Below, piece by piece: positions 1 to 10,508 of a DNA stretch of 56,274 bases; within the stretch, counting starts at the first letter, position 1, and the number at the start of each line of letters is the position of its first letter. The notes below the pieces were generated by a model. It saw nothing but the letters and a program-made list of their open reading frames with translations. It did no database searches and had not been told where the DNA came from. The translations under genes and the position numbers were made by a program. Source of the stretch: Amoeboaphelidium occidentale (taxonomy: Eukaryota > Aphelidiomycota > Aphelidea); assembly GCA_023515795.1 (NCBI GenBank), contig JALGPX010000029.1:48584-104857 (forward strand). Direction: 5' to 3'.

Positions 1-545
1 AAGCATTCCGCAATTTTCAACTTGAAATCGGACATAAGTTCAGTTATTTCACGGCTAGAATCTTCAACATCCTTCTCGATGTCTTCAGCATTCCATTCTG
101 ATAAGTCCGGAATTGGCGCAATAGCATCATCCTTCTTTGTGACCTTCGCTTTCGCACTAAATCCGTCTATAAAATCATCCTCCGTCATGATCTTATTGCG
201 CTTTGCTTCAATACGCGAAACTTCTTCGTTGAACTCGTTCTCATCTTCTTGCCCTTCTTCTTCATCAGTCGCGATTTCTTCCAAATCGTCATCGTAGTAA
301 GCTGACTTCTTGCTGCCCCAATTCTGAACGGCAGCACTTTCATCTTCTTCATCTTCGTCAAAAATATCATCATCTTCTTCCAATGACACGCCTATTTTCT
401 TTCTCAATGCAGGAATTTTGCGGTAAGCTGCTTGGATATCATCATCACTACCAAGACCTAACACTTCTTCATCTTCGTCAAACTCTTGCACGGAATCGGA
501 ATATTGTCCCTCGATTTCTGATAAAATTTCTTCGTCTGAAGACAT
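1..545 (-). CDS. UTP3: Sas10/Utp3 small-subunit processome protein, N-terminal part
   Basis: Reading leftward from an ATG at 545 the frame is open to the window edge (about 181 codons), so the gene is cut off here. The protein starts with a very acidic stretch and then carries the motif WGSKKSAYYDDD, which resembles the conserved WG-K-YY-D segment at the start of Sas10/Utp3 proteins. The C1D/Sas10 RNA-binding domain would lie outside the window. The family acts in the nucleolus in early 18S rRNA processing as part of the SSU processome. It is divergent from the sterol cyclase gene, with 56 bases between the two start codons. The assignment rests on one motif plus the acidic layout. Confidence 0.7.
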   Translation of the reverse strand, partial: MSSDEEILSEIEGQYSDSVQEFDEDEEVLGLGSDDDIQAAYRKIPALRKKIGVSLEEDDDIFDEDEEDESAAVQNWGSKKSAYYDDDLEEIATDEEEGQEDENEFNEEVSRIEAKRNKIMTEDDFIDGFSAKAKVTKKDDAIAPIPDLSEWNAEDIEKDVEDSSREITELMSDFKLKIAEC

Positions 546-601
546 GGATAGGAAAACTGCAAAAAAGGATCTGCGTCTTGAGAATCTGATCTTTCAGCAA
601 C

Positions 602-2932
602 ATGAACGAATTCTCCACTGAACCGTCAAAGTGGCATTTAAAGAATGTTAATGGTCGCCAAACGTGGCATTATGATGAATCTTATCCGCAAAATCTTGTT
701 GACAAGTATTGGCTAGGCATTCTTGCAGAACGCGAATGCGAGAACTTACCGGAAGCTAAAAATGCTATGGATGCAGCTAGAAATGGATACAAATTCTATG
801 AAAAATTGCAAACTGAAGATGGTCACTGGGCTGGAGAGTACGGTGGTCCATTGTTTCTGCTTCCAGGCTTGGTTATCACATGTTATGTGACCCAAACAAA
901 GTTAAAAGAGGCGCAGCGACTTGAAATGATTAGATATTTGAGAAACACGCAGCGTGCAGATGGAAGCTGGGGCTTGCATATTGCTGGCGAAGGAACTATG
1001 TTAGGTTCTTGTTTGAATTATGTTTCTGCACGAATACTTGGTGTCTCTGCAAGTGATCCTATGTGTGTCAAGGGTAGAGAATTCATTTTAGCTCATGGTG
1101 GCGCTGAATACACTGCGTAAAGACTCTGATGTTTGGGTTCTAACTTTTTAGTTCATGGGGAAAGTTTTGGCTGGCTGTGCTAAATGTTTACGAATGGGAT
1201 GGCATGAATCCTTTATCTCCAGAATTATGGATAATCCCTGATTTCATTCCGTTTCATCCGTCAAAAATGTGGTGTCATTGCAGACAAATATACTTGCCCA
1301 TGAGCTATGTCTACGGTCATCGTATTAAGGCCGAGCCTGATGAATTGATCACACAATTACGCCTGGAACTATACCCAGAGGGACATGATAAAATCGATTG
1401 GATCGCAGCAAGAGATAAATTGGCAGACATAGATTGTTACGCTCCACATCATTGGCTCCTTAATTATGGTAACATGGCTCTGTCTTTGTATGAAATGTTT
1501 CCTGTTTCATGGATAAGAAACTTGTCTCTAAAGAAGGTCTTGGAACACGTTGAAGCTGAAGATAGAAACTCAAACTTTATTGGAATAGGACCGGTAAGTT
1601 CATGATGTTAATTAACATGTCAAGATTTCAAAAATGATAAACATGCTGGTAATGTGGCATGCAAATGGAAGCGAGTGCGATAAATTTAAAAAACATGTCG
1701 AAAGAATGGATGACTATCTGTGGCTGGGCCCGGATGGTATGAGAATGCAAGGAACAAACGGTTCACAACTATGGGATACTGCTTTGGCAATCCAGGGAGT
1801 TTTAGAATCAGGGCTTGCCGAGGAGGAAGAATTTTCAGGTTCTGTCAAAAAGGTTTTGGAGTTTCTGGACAACACTCAAATTAAAGAAAACACTAAAGAT
1901 TATCTAAAATACTACCGACAGCCTAGTAAAGGAGCTTTCCCATTTAGCACGAAAGATTGTGGGTGGATTGTTTCTGATTGTGCTGCAGAGGGACTTAAAG
2001 CTGTAATGCTTTTGCAAAATCTGGAGTAATCTCTTGTTATCTTATGGAATTAATCTTGTAGCAGTATGCCTGTTCCTATTTCAGATGAAAGAATCTTTGA
2101 TGGCATTGATAGTTTGCTAGTCATGCAGAATGAAGATGGCGGTTTTGCTAGTTATGAAAAAAGACGAGGCCCATTTTGGCTTGAATACCTCAATCCTGCA
2201 GAAGTGTTTGGCGAGATTATGGTAGACTATTCTTACACAGAATGTTCATCGGCTGTTGTTCAAGTCATGACTTGTTTTAAAAAATTCTACCCTTCTTATC
2301 GTCAAGAAGAAGTCAAGTAATTGTTTTTCGTGCATGAAACTGATATAGCTATGTAGTCTATGCATTTCAAGAGCCATAGAATTCATCAAGCAACAACAGA
2401 AAGAGGATGGAAGTTGGTTTGGATCATGGGCTATTTGTTTCACATATGCCACATGGTTTGGATTAGAAGCTTTAGCTTGTATCGGTGAAAATTACCAAAA
2501 TAGTGATCGTGTAAGGAAAGCGTGTCAATTTTTGAAAGATATGCAGCTTCCGGATGGTGGATGGGGAGAATCCTATAAGGTAAATTAATTTTTTGTCTAA
2601 ACGCTATTTACTGTAAGGCATGTTTTAAAAAGACATACATTTCTCTCGACGAATCTCAAGTTGTAAATACTTCTTGGGCTTGTTTAGCTTTAATGGCTGC
2701 TGGATATCCTGAGACTGACGTTATTCAGAGAGGTATTAATTTGATCATGAGTCGCCAAAAAGCTTGGGGTGAATGGAAACAGGAAGAAATCGAAGGAGGT
2801 AACACTCGGCATAACAATTTAACTTTGGTAGTTTTCAATAAGACGTGCATGATAAGCTATCCTAATTACAAGTTTATATTCCCTATTTGGGCTTTGGGCA
2901 GATTTGGAAAACGATATGAACAAGAGGCATAA
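602..2932 (+). CDS. ERG7: Lanosterol synthase (2,3-oxidosqualene cyclase)
   Basis: Cyclises oxidosqualene to lanosterol at the ER/lipid droplet. I place seven exons: 602-1116, 1152-1593, 1625-2025, 2062-2316, 2357-2579, 2618-2798 and 2832-2932, giving 705 aa, close to the usual ~730. All junctions keep frame and restore alignment to known cyclases, for example [13 protein letters not shown] across intron 1. The last intron (2799-2831, 33 nt) is in frame without a stop and could be missed; removing it restores EGVFNK. QW repeats and the [13 protein letters not shown] block are present. The catalytic motif reads SDCAAE instead of the usual SDCTAE; the protonating Asp is kept. The Val before it favours lanosterol over cycloartenol as product, by analogy with known enzymes. 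Confidence 0.95.
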
Positions 2933-2943
2933 ATAAGAAAATG

Positions 2944-3504
2944 TTACAATTTATGACTTTGTGCCTTTGCTTCGTGTCTCTTTGCCCTTCTTTGTTCCTT
3001 CCACTTCTCCACTTTGGATTCCATATTCGCCATGTTCTTCTCAATGACTTTTAGCCTCTCTGCCTCGAACTCTTCTCTCTCAGACTTACTCATGAATCTC
3101 ATCGGCTTGAGCATAACAGGTTCTTCAATAGTAACGACAGCCTGTGGATTGCTGCTAGTCTCGTTCTTCTTTTCTAATCTTCTCAATACTCGCTCTTCCT
3201 TCTCCTTACGCTTCTGCTCAAAGCGCGCCAGATCCTCAATTGTTCTGCGGTCAAGTGGACTGTGCTCGTGTCTTACAGCAGGCTCAGGCAGATTCAAGTC
3301 TTCTGGGCGTATACCAAAGAGATATGCAGTCTTTCGTAACCATTTCAACTCATCTTGACTGATTAAAGGAGGTATCGCCTTACCATTCTCATCTAAACCT
3401 GACGACACAAAATCTGACGCGATGTACGGTCTGAATAGTCTGGAAACGATGGGATCTTTTCGTGATAATACTTTAACTCTATCGGCCTTCAGGAATCTGA
3501 TCAT
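2944..3504 (-). CDS. Probable mitochondrial large-subunit ribosomal protein, mL59 type
   Basis: Single-exon gene of 186 aa, tail to tail with ERG7 with 11 bases between the stop codons. The N-terminal part has LFRPYIASDF, then GKAIPPLISQDELKWLRKTA and a following G-I-P element. This resembles the NPF-P / GKW-PP-S-R-A-L-K-A layout of fungal mL59. The rest is a highly charged helix (residues about 85-186, many K, E, R), as expected of a ribosome-bound extension. The first residues are basic and could act in mitochondrial targeting. The match is by remembered pattern only; a different charged mitochondrial protein is possible. Confidence 0.42.
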   Translation of the reverse strand: MIRFLKADRVKVLSRKDPIVSRLFRPYIASDFVSSGLDENGKAIPPLISQDELKWLRKTAYLFGIRPEDLNLPEPAVRHEHSPLDRRTIEDLARFEQKRKEKEERVLRRLEKKNETSSNPQAVVTIEEPVMLKPMRFMSKSEREEFEAERLKVIEKNMANMESKVEKWKEQRRAKRHEAKAQSHKL

Positions 3505-3716
3505 CAGAAGGAAATGGCAGGATTAAGCAAGCGTATGAAAAAATGAACCAATGAAGTGTAATTCTGCCAAAGCAGGAACGGGGCTGAATGCTTTTTTAAT
3601 GTCGCTTAGGACCTGAAGGTTACTAACTGCCAATAGAAGATGAAACTTTGTCCCAACTGCGCCGTAACAACAAATTCAATTCCCGGTTTGATAACGCTCA
3701 AAACTTCCTTTAAAAG

Positions 3717-4418
3717 ATGACTTCTTTCTTTGCGTTAATAACTCAGCCGTATGACACCGTACCAATTGAGGGAGGCATTAACACTGAGAAATTCTTGGCG
3801 GCAACGGAGGACTTGATTAAATTGTTTGGTATTTGCTTTGTTCCTTTTGGGTTGACTTAACATTAAGACTTTCTTAACTCCACTGCCTTCGCTCCGGTTA
3901 AGTCTGACATGAATGGAAATATCAAAGTAAGGCTGCTACTTAACTCAATAACTTCTTTTTTGTAGAAGATTCGTGACAAGTACGTTACCAACACCGAAAA
4001 GTTCAGTACTTTACAAGCCTTGGTCGAAGATGAGACAAAAGCAGGACAAAAGAGAACAGCCACAGAGGGGCTCATGTGGTTAAGAAGGTAACGATTTGTG
4101 TAAGTTGCTAACTGTTAAAGGGGTTTACAATTTACGAGTTTGGCATTGAGAAGGAATCTCGACAATCCAGCAGAAGAACTGAATGTTTCATTTACCAAAT
4201 CCTACGAAGTCACGCTCAAGCAGCATCACAATATGTTCATCAGACCTGTTTTCACATTGGCCATGTCTGCTGTCCCATACAGAAAGGATTTTTATAAGAA
4301 ATTGAGTGGTGGAGATGAAACAGAGGCTGTCGAGAAAATGAAACCGTGGTTAAGTGGGCTAGAGAAATGTGTGCAGATTCTAGCTGATTTCTACAAAGAT
4401 AACAAGTATGAGTCCTAA
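3717..4418 (+). CDS. GLTP: Glycolipid transfer protein (GLTP fold)
   Basis: Cytosolic protein that moves glycosphingolipids between membranes. Exons are 3717-3828, 3868-3926, 3966-4087 and 4121-4418 (about 196 aa), with introns of 39, 39 and 33 nt. The headgroup-recognition residues of GLTP are all visible: Asp, Asn and Lys in the motif KSDMNGNIKKI, Trp in LMWLRRGL, and His in LKQHHNM. The C-terminal VPYRKDFYKKLS segment also matches the family. The length is close to human GLTP (209 aa). The start codon was chosen because it lies just before the first family-like helix and no earlier in-frame ATG fits. Confidence 0.93.
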
Positions 4419-4515
4419 GAAATAAAGAAGCTTGTCGTCTCAGCGCTTGATCGTGCAGAGTGCTATTTATAATCTAGCCAGAATCATTCTTCTTCTTCGA
4501 TCAATATCACACTCA

Positions 4516-5367
4516 ATGGCAGGACAGAGTTATGATACATCTGTTGCCGTTGTGCTTGCGGTTCTGGCAGTGATCTCCTTCATCCAGTTGGTTGGTTACT
4601 CCATATTTGAATACATCACCAAACTCGCACGACCTCAGTCAACGGTGAACTTCAACAAGATGACATCGATTCTCGTCGGAGCTACAGCCGGTGTATTCCT
4701 TCTTTGCGTCTCAGATGCTGCAGAGTTTATCATTCCTGATGAAGGGTTCTCGCCGTTCATACATCTGATCGGTTACTGCTTGTTTCAAGCTCTATTCTGC
4801 TACTTCTTGATTTTGGCTGGCTACCCCCTACTGAGCAAAGACACTCTACACGCTATCGTACAAGACACCGCCGCTGTCGCATCGATTGCCTCAGGTCTGC
4901 AGTTCTTTGCAGTTATTGCCGCTGCGATGTATGCTGATGTAGCAAACGATATTCTACAGTATGTATACATTATAACGCAGATATTTGTCATTATAGCAAC
5001 TTCTGCTTATATGGCACTATTTATTAGAAGATTCTATAGGAAACTGAGAAATCCAAGAGGTAACGAAGAAGAGTTATCAGCAAGAGGATTATACTGCGCG
5101 ATATTGGCAATCTTTGGCTTGGGTATATCTCTTATTGCTGTCTCGGTTACAGATGGTAGATCATTGGCGTATTTGTTCAGTAGATTAGTGTTGACTGCTC
5201 TTGTCGGAACAATGATATACATGAAGAGTACCTATGATGAAGGTTTGACAAAGAATATTGGCGGAAAATACGTGTACATCCCTGGATATTCAGTATCAGA
5301 TACAGACGAAATCGAGGCATTAACTGCCATGGAAAAGCCCCGCATCGGTATGGGAGCCGTCGCCTAA
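4516..5367 (+). CDS. Seven-transmembrane protein of unknown family
   Basis: Single exon, 283 aa. The first in-frame ATG is at 4516; the open frame extends further upstream without an ATG. Seven hydrophobic helices can be counted (near residues 10-32, 55-75, 90-115, 120-148, 155-183, 195-215 and 225-245), followed by a hydrophilic tail of about 40 residues. There is a basic loop, RRFYRKLRNPR, after helix 5. The layout is that of a 7TM receptor or a small transporter. I do not recognise a family motif, so no function is proposed. Confidence 0.75.
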   Translation: MAGQSYDTSVAVVLAVLAVISFIQLVGYSIFEYITKLARPQSTVNFNKMTSILVGATAGVFLLCVSDAAEFIIPDEGFSPFIHLIGYCLFQALFCYFLILAGYPLLSKDTLHAIVQDTAAVASIASGLQFFAVIAAAMYADVANDILQYVYIITQIFVIIATSAYMALFIRRFYRKLRNPRGNEEELSARGLYCAILAIFGLGISLIAVSVTDGRSLAYLFSRLVLTALVGTMIYMKSTYDEGLTKNIGGKYVYIPGYSVSDTDEIEALTAMEKPRIGMGAVA

Positions 5368-5417
5368 ATGCCATCTCAAATATAATCTATATTCAAAACA
5401 ATCTTCAGTGAAAAACA

Positions 5418-7168
5418 TCAAACGTTCGAGCTCCATAACCCAACCATTTTGTGAAGCACGTTGTACAGAGATTTGCTTTTAGCGTAAACTTGATCTCTAT
5501 CTTTGGCCTCTACGAAGACAGACCATCGCGTGAAGGATGATTTCTTAAAGGTATCGCAGACTTTATGCGCGTATGCTATCTTGTCCTGTGGACTGATATT
5601 ACCTTCAAACAAGAATTTCGTTACATTTTCATCATTAATTGCATCGGTCGGGTAAACTGGCCATGGAATATCAGCCATGCTGAAGAATTCTTGTACAGTG
5701 GAGTCAAATGCTATCTGACCATCATATTCCAATGGCGTGAGACCTGTCCTTATCTCAAAAAGCAGTAGCTCGCCCAAATAATAAGAGCGTCTCATGTCAG
5801 GCGAAAGGCCTTTGAGGTGCTGAATCTTTGAGGAAAACATTGGCTGATACAGATCATTCTCATCCTTCAGATATCGCCAGGACTTTTTCCAAGCATCTAA
5901 TTCATCTTTGTAAGAACTGGTGACCTTTTCAATCTGAGTTTTTAGACCATCAATTTCGGAATCTTTGATTTTCAGAGTTTCTTCCATTTGCCTTCATCGT
6001 TAAGCCAAAAATGACAAACTTACCGCCTTAAATCGCGTAAATCATCCTCTTTCTGCTTGAGTTGCTCTGACAATTCCTTAAATCTTTGAGCCGCTAAAAA
6101 TATCAGTAGAAATAATGAATACATACATTGCTCTTTTTCAGCTTTGGAAAAAGAGTTGTCGATAGTCTGATCATAAGAATGGCTTGTTAACAATGCAGGT
6201 CTGTTCGTATTACTTGTGCCGTGAACATTGTTTGAGTAAACCTGAAAATCATCATCAAGCGGTTGCATTCCTTTAGTTGCTGGTTTCACTATTACTGATG
6301 AAATAATTTCTTTTGATTTAGATGCGACTTTAGGCTTTTTAGCAGACCCGTCATCGATTTCCTTAAGTTTACTTCGTTTCTGATTCTGTCTCATGGGACT
6401 TTCCGTTTTAGTATTATTAATCTGTCCTTCCATTAAATCCTTCTTTGCGGGAGAGCGTTTCGGTTCTGGAAAGGCAATCTGTTTTACTAATTCCTGTTTG
6501 CCGGCGATAGAATTCACAACATCACTCTCGGCACTCGCCATTTTCATGAGTTTCCGCTGTCCATTCTCACTTGGAGGCGCATTAACTGTTGAAAGATATT
6601 CAAAAACAAACGGACAAAGAGGAGACTCTGATTTGTGTACAACCGCAGGGTCATCGTCTGGTTCCCATCCATAGAAATCCATTCCGCAATCCACACATCT
6701 AACATTATCTAAACGATCATGCAAAGGAAAGTAGTAAAACCCAGCAGCAGCGAGTGCCTGCGGAGAAGCAAGGACATCCTTTCCTTTAAACGGCCACCAG
6801 TTCGAAAATGTCTTTCGTCGTGCTGTAGTAAGGATCTTGTTGTTGCCCAACTTCTTTAGCACCACGACAAGTGGACATTCGTTGAATATATAAAAGTGCC
6901 GATCCAATGGGTTCTCTCCCTCTTTCCATTCCGATGTAGCAGCTTTACAAAGGTAACAAGTGACCATATCACTCGGAAAGTGTCTAGCTCTATCTTTTGG
7001 CACAACTGGAGTGAAGTAAAAACCAGACATAGCCAGCTACATACATGATCAGATAAAGCCAGAAATATCTACCTTCCTCGGATTTGCAATCTTTTTATTG
7101 TTTTCGTCATGTGGCCAAGGTACTTCAGTATCGCGGAATGAGTTTACGCGGAACTCCAAAACCTGCAT
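5418..7168 (-). CDS. BIR1: Bir1/survivin-like protein with two BIR domains
   Basis: Inhibitor-of-apoptosis-type protein; fungal Bir1 belongs to the chromosomal passenger complex at centromeres. Exons (minus strand) are 7168-7073, 7036-6127, 6093-6024 and 5991-5418, giving 549 aa. BIR 1 (residues about 6-88) is split by the first intron and has zinc ligands CYLC, then H and C. BIR 2 (about 105-175) has CVDC and GWEPDDDP followed by H and C, the survivin-type signature. A basic, low-complexity linker with KKPK-like patches follows, then a coiled coil (about 355-420), then a globular C-terminal region of about 145 residues that I do not recognise. The ATG at 7168 has an upstream in-frame TGA, so it is the start. 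Its 5' end is repeated at 8663-8855. Confidence 0.85.
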
Positions 7169-7210
7169 GTCTAATCACGCGGAGCAGAAACAAAAGATTT
7201 TAGGTATTCG
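7018..7210. repeat. First copy of a 193-bp duplicated segment (BIR1 5' end)
   Basis: These 193 bases recur at 8663-8855 with no difference that I could see. They hold the end of BIR1 exon 2, intron 1, exon 1 and the start codon. Beyond 7210 the two copies have unrelated sequence. The second copy starts right after a gap base, which points to overlapping contigs or two haplotypes rather than a true tandem duplication. Confidence 0.9.
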
Positions 7211-8661
7211 GCACTTCAGCGCTGGCTTATTTGGCACTTTGGATAAAATCGTTCCAAAAGTTACGGTTGATCAAGAAGCTTCTATTGCCACATACCATCA
7301 CAAGTAATGGTATTTGCCTAATTTCCAGCAAACTGTGTTATACGAGGCAATCGCGAGAACGTATATTCGGTTCGAAATGTCAGGCTTCCACTATGAAGCT
7401 TTTATCGTCTAATAGCTTTACCGTGAAGACCATGCTTGATCATTCACATGTGCATTATGCTCTAGCAAATGAAGAGTTATCAAGGAGAATGGATCTGAAA
7501 CAGTCAAGGGAACCATCACGACAAGAGAAAGACAAAATCAATTATCTGATCGAGTGTCGACATTAATTTAAGGATTTTATTGAGACAGAATGGTCTTTGG
7601 TGGGGTCAGAGTTAATTGAAACTGGTTTACCACGAAACAGAATCTATGGCTCGCAGGAAGCGTGAATTGAAACAGGGACATCTCAGCATGAAACAGCTAA
7701 AGTCTTCCTTCTACGAAATAAAACTTCTTCTTTCATATAAAAGCTTCTTATTTTCACGAACACGATTAGCGTGAGTTATTAAGTATAGGGATCGGAACGC
7801 GGAATGGTTGAAACAGAGTATGAAAGTAGAGATGCAACTGGTTATCTATACTAATTTTTCGTTACTGCGGATCGTGCAACTTATGGCATACTTTTATTGC
7901 TAGACTTTAGCGTGAACTCTTTGTGAAGCGTTATTTCAGTGAATGTTTCAGGCAAAGACATGCAAGGATGAGAGTGTAGTTGGTGTAAAGATAAGTTCTG
8001 GTGCCTTTTCATACTCTTTATTGATGGGTTGTTTGAATGCGTGTCCGATTTACTGAATGGAATAGGAAATGGATCAAATCTCCCTTAGGACAATATCTAC
8101 AGATTTTGTCCTAAGAGAAATCTTTCGATTGGATATATAGAGACTGGAAATTAATGAAACTACTGCAGCACGCCCACTACAGGAGCAGCAGGAGTTAATG
8201 CCAGATGATTATAGCGCACATTGTTCAGGATATACATGACATTTAAGCTTGAAACTCTTTATTGAATAGATTCTCATTGCATTGCATTCCCCAAAGTACT
8301 GTCATTAGCCAATAATTCAATTGAAAATTAGTCTTTCGTATTCAATGTAGTAAATTGTACTTCTCGAGTCTCATTTAAACCCGCTCCCTAACTTCACGCT
8401 CTCCGTCTGACAGATGAAACCAACTTCGATTATGATCTTTATTGCTTGAATTTCCATAGTAACTAAGCCTTGCAACCTTCTCTTAGAGCCTTACCCTTAA
8501 TATAATCGTAAGTGGTAGTTCTCGTCGTGTTTTGAAGATTTAGACGTTCTTTAGGAGCTTGAAACAAATCTAGATTCTTAACGAAACTGCGCCACTGATC
8601 TTCACCAACCAATGCAGTTGCGCAAACGTGCGCGTGCTGCTACAGTAGAGGATTCTATGGA
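7211..8661. other. 1.45 kb without a recognisable gene, present in one arrangement only
   Basis: This stretch sits between the first BIR1 5' end and an assembly gap. The longest open frames are near 110 codons with no family resemblance. It holds a small inverted repeat (TTAGGACA at 8085-8092 with TGTCCTAA at 8107-8114) and many TGAAAC words. Because the second copy of the BIR1 5' end continues directly into the TPP1-like gene, this sequence may be an insertion in one haplotype or a wrongly joined contig end. I see no terminal repeats and cannot see its right end. Confidence 0.6.
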
Positions 8662-8662
8662 N
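8662..8662. other. Assembly gap (single n)
   Basis: One n separates the unassigned 1.45 kb from the second copy of the BIR1 5' end. Further single-n gaps lie at 26933, 27385, 28618, 29271, 29686, 30212, 31415, 31848, 32303, 32786 and 34411. They look like scaffold gaps of unknown size. Confidence 0.9.
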
Positions 8663-8855
8663 AAAAACCAGACATAGCCAGCTACATACATGATCAGATA
8701 AAGCCAGAAATATCTACCTTCCTCGGATTTGCAATCTTTTTATTGTTTTCGTCATGTGGCCAAGGTACTTCAGTATCGCGGAATGAGTTTACGCGGAACT
8801 CCAAAACCTGCATGTCTAATCACGCGGAGCAGAAACAAAAGATTTTAGGTATTCG
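8663..8855. repeat. Second copy of the 193-bp BIR1 5' segment
   Basis: Repeats 7018-7210; the BIR1 start codon would be at 8813 here. It is followed after about 25 bases by the 3' end of the TPP1-like gene. This gives a plausible native order of TPP1-like then BIR1 on the minus strand with about 66 bases between them. Confidence 0.9.
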
Positions 8856-8879
8856 AATATTCAAAAAGATAATATATTT

Positions 8880-10476
8880 TTAATCCAATAACCAATTACT
8901 ATGGTCAACGTAAATGATCTTTGCGTAAACCTTTTGTACCTTATCATTCCTCAGAGTTGCATTTAGAGAAGCACTAGACAAAACGATATCTTCTTGTTTC
9001 GTAGGTTCAGCCGTTGCTTCAACTTGATTCTCTGGTTTTAAGGAAGCGGGCATGGTAAAGGCCACAGATTCATTAAATGTTCCACATGGATGCCCTTCTT
9101 TCGGAGATGATCTTATGGTAAAATGAACACTCTTGAAGGATTGTCCTGTTGCATCAACAGTTTGAATATTTTCCTTCTTTTTCAGTATGGACTGCGGTTT
9201 GGATGAAGAAGCTGGGGCCGGAGACTTGATATTACCAGAGGCATTCACGATGTTGGTTACAGATGAGCCATTATTTTCATCTGTTTCATCATGATGATTT
9301 GTTATTTGAGAGACTCCAAAATTTAAGCTTTTCGAAATTATGATATTCGAATTTGGTAAAACATCTCCTGCTTGTGTGCAAGGCTCAAAAGGTTCTTCTT
9401 CCTGTGTTTGTTGATCTGACAATAAATGCGATGGAAGAGCACTCACTTGAGCATTCTCAACACTATCGCTAGATGTAACAGTACCATCTTCGATATCTAG
9501 AAACTTCATTAGGCGATGTGCTTGTGGTAGTAATTTTGCGCGCTCTTCCGCTGGATCATTTTCCAGAACCTGTGTTTCATCTTGCGTCATCTGAATTGGA
9601 ATTATTACAGGTTCTTCCAGAACGCATGTTTCTACAATGTTTTCTTGGTAAGGCATATTAGTGGCCTGTTTCTTTGCCTCATCTGAGTGTTTGATCGTTT
9701 CAAGAGTAATTTCAAAATCCTTTAAAATAAGTCTACTGCATGGCGAGATAATGTTACGTGCAGCTGAGCATCCTGTTCATGTACAGTATCCATAATCGAA
9801 AATTCGGCAGCTAGGCAATCCATCGCACTAAACTGTGTATCTACATAATGCGATTAAACACCACTAACATCCCAGGCATACATTCACACGACATTTGGGA
9901 ATATTCAGCGCGAAGATTGCGCTTGGCCCAGCTCAAAATTTCAGTTTCGACACCAACAGGAACAGGATTTTGTAACACTCGCATTGTATCCCATGAAACC
10001 AACTTGAGCTTTGTAACAACTATTAGCAAATCACAACTGGCTTCGTTAGGATGCTTGTATAAAACAAATTGATAATGCGAAATGTCCACAAGGGGTGCCT
10101 TTAACTTATCAAATGTGATATTTCTGTACAGCGTTTCGCCTTCGTGAAAGGCATCCTTCAAGATTATGGCTCTGCAACAAGCGCGGGCGTCAGAGATCTC
10201 ACAAAACCATGCCTTTTCCATTTTGCTTTCGTAGAACTTAAATTAATACATTTCCAGGATGAAACATACTTTTATGATTTGAGCAGACCTTCCTGTTTCA
10301 ATAGGAGCTGAAGCATAGAAAGCAGCAGTTCCAAAAACTGCCTGCAGTCTCCGTAATTCATCATCATCCAATTCCTCTTTGGGTTTCAGTTTGTTCATAT
10401 TAAGAAAGTCTTTCGAAAGCTTCTGTATCCATGGTTCTCTTGCTACAACGTGATGTTGTTTTATTGTTGCAACCAT
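8880..10476 (-). CDS. Possible TPP1/Tpz1-like shelterin OB-fold protein
   Basis: Exons (minus) are 10476-10270, 10236-9869, 9827-9758 and 9719-8880, giving 494 aa; introns of 33, 41 and 38 nt keep frame throughout. Residues about 10-215 look like one OB fold. An N-terminal WIQKLSKDFL helix resembles the WIREL start of TPP1. It is followed by a charged linker, then ISDARACCRAIILKDAF, which matches the strand pattern VSDG-R-LVT-EA of the TPP1 OB. The C-terminal half is Ser/Thr/Gln-rich with a PKEGHPCGTF element and no clear domain. TPP1/Tpz1 joins shelterin at telomeres and recruits telomerase. The similarity is weak and from memory; another OB protein is possible. Confidence 0.42.
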
Positions 10477-10508
10477 ATTATTGCTAAGAAAAGCTCAAAC
10501 TGAAAAAC

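Noticed and set aside
22-373. Small plus- and minus-strand frames at the left edge
   Set aside because: They overlap the UTP3 frame in other phases and are low-complexity shadows.
8085-8114. Terminator or regulatory hairpin
   Set aside because: An 8-bp inverted repeat in AT-rich, unassigned eukaryotic sequence is not significant alone.
9828-9850. A 17-nt intron in the TPP1-like gene
   Set aside because: A donor 24 bases upstream gives an ordinary 41-nt intron with correct phase.
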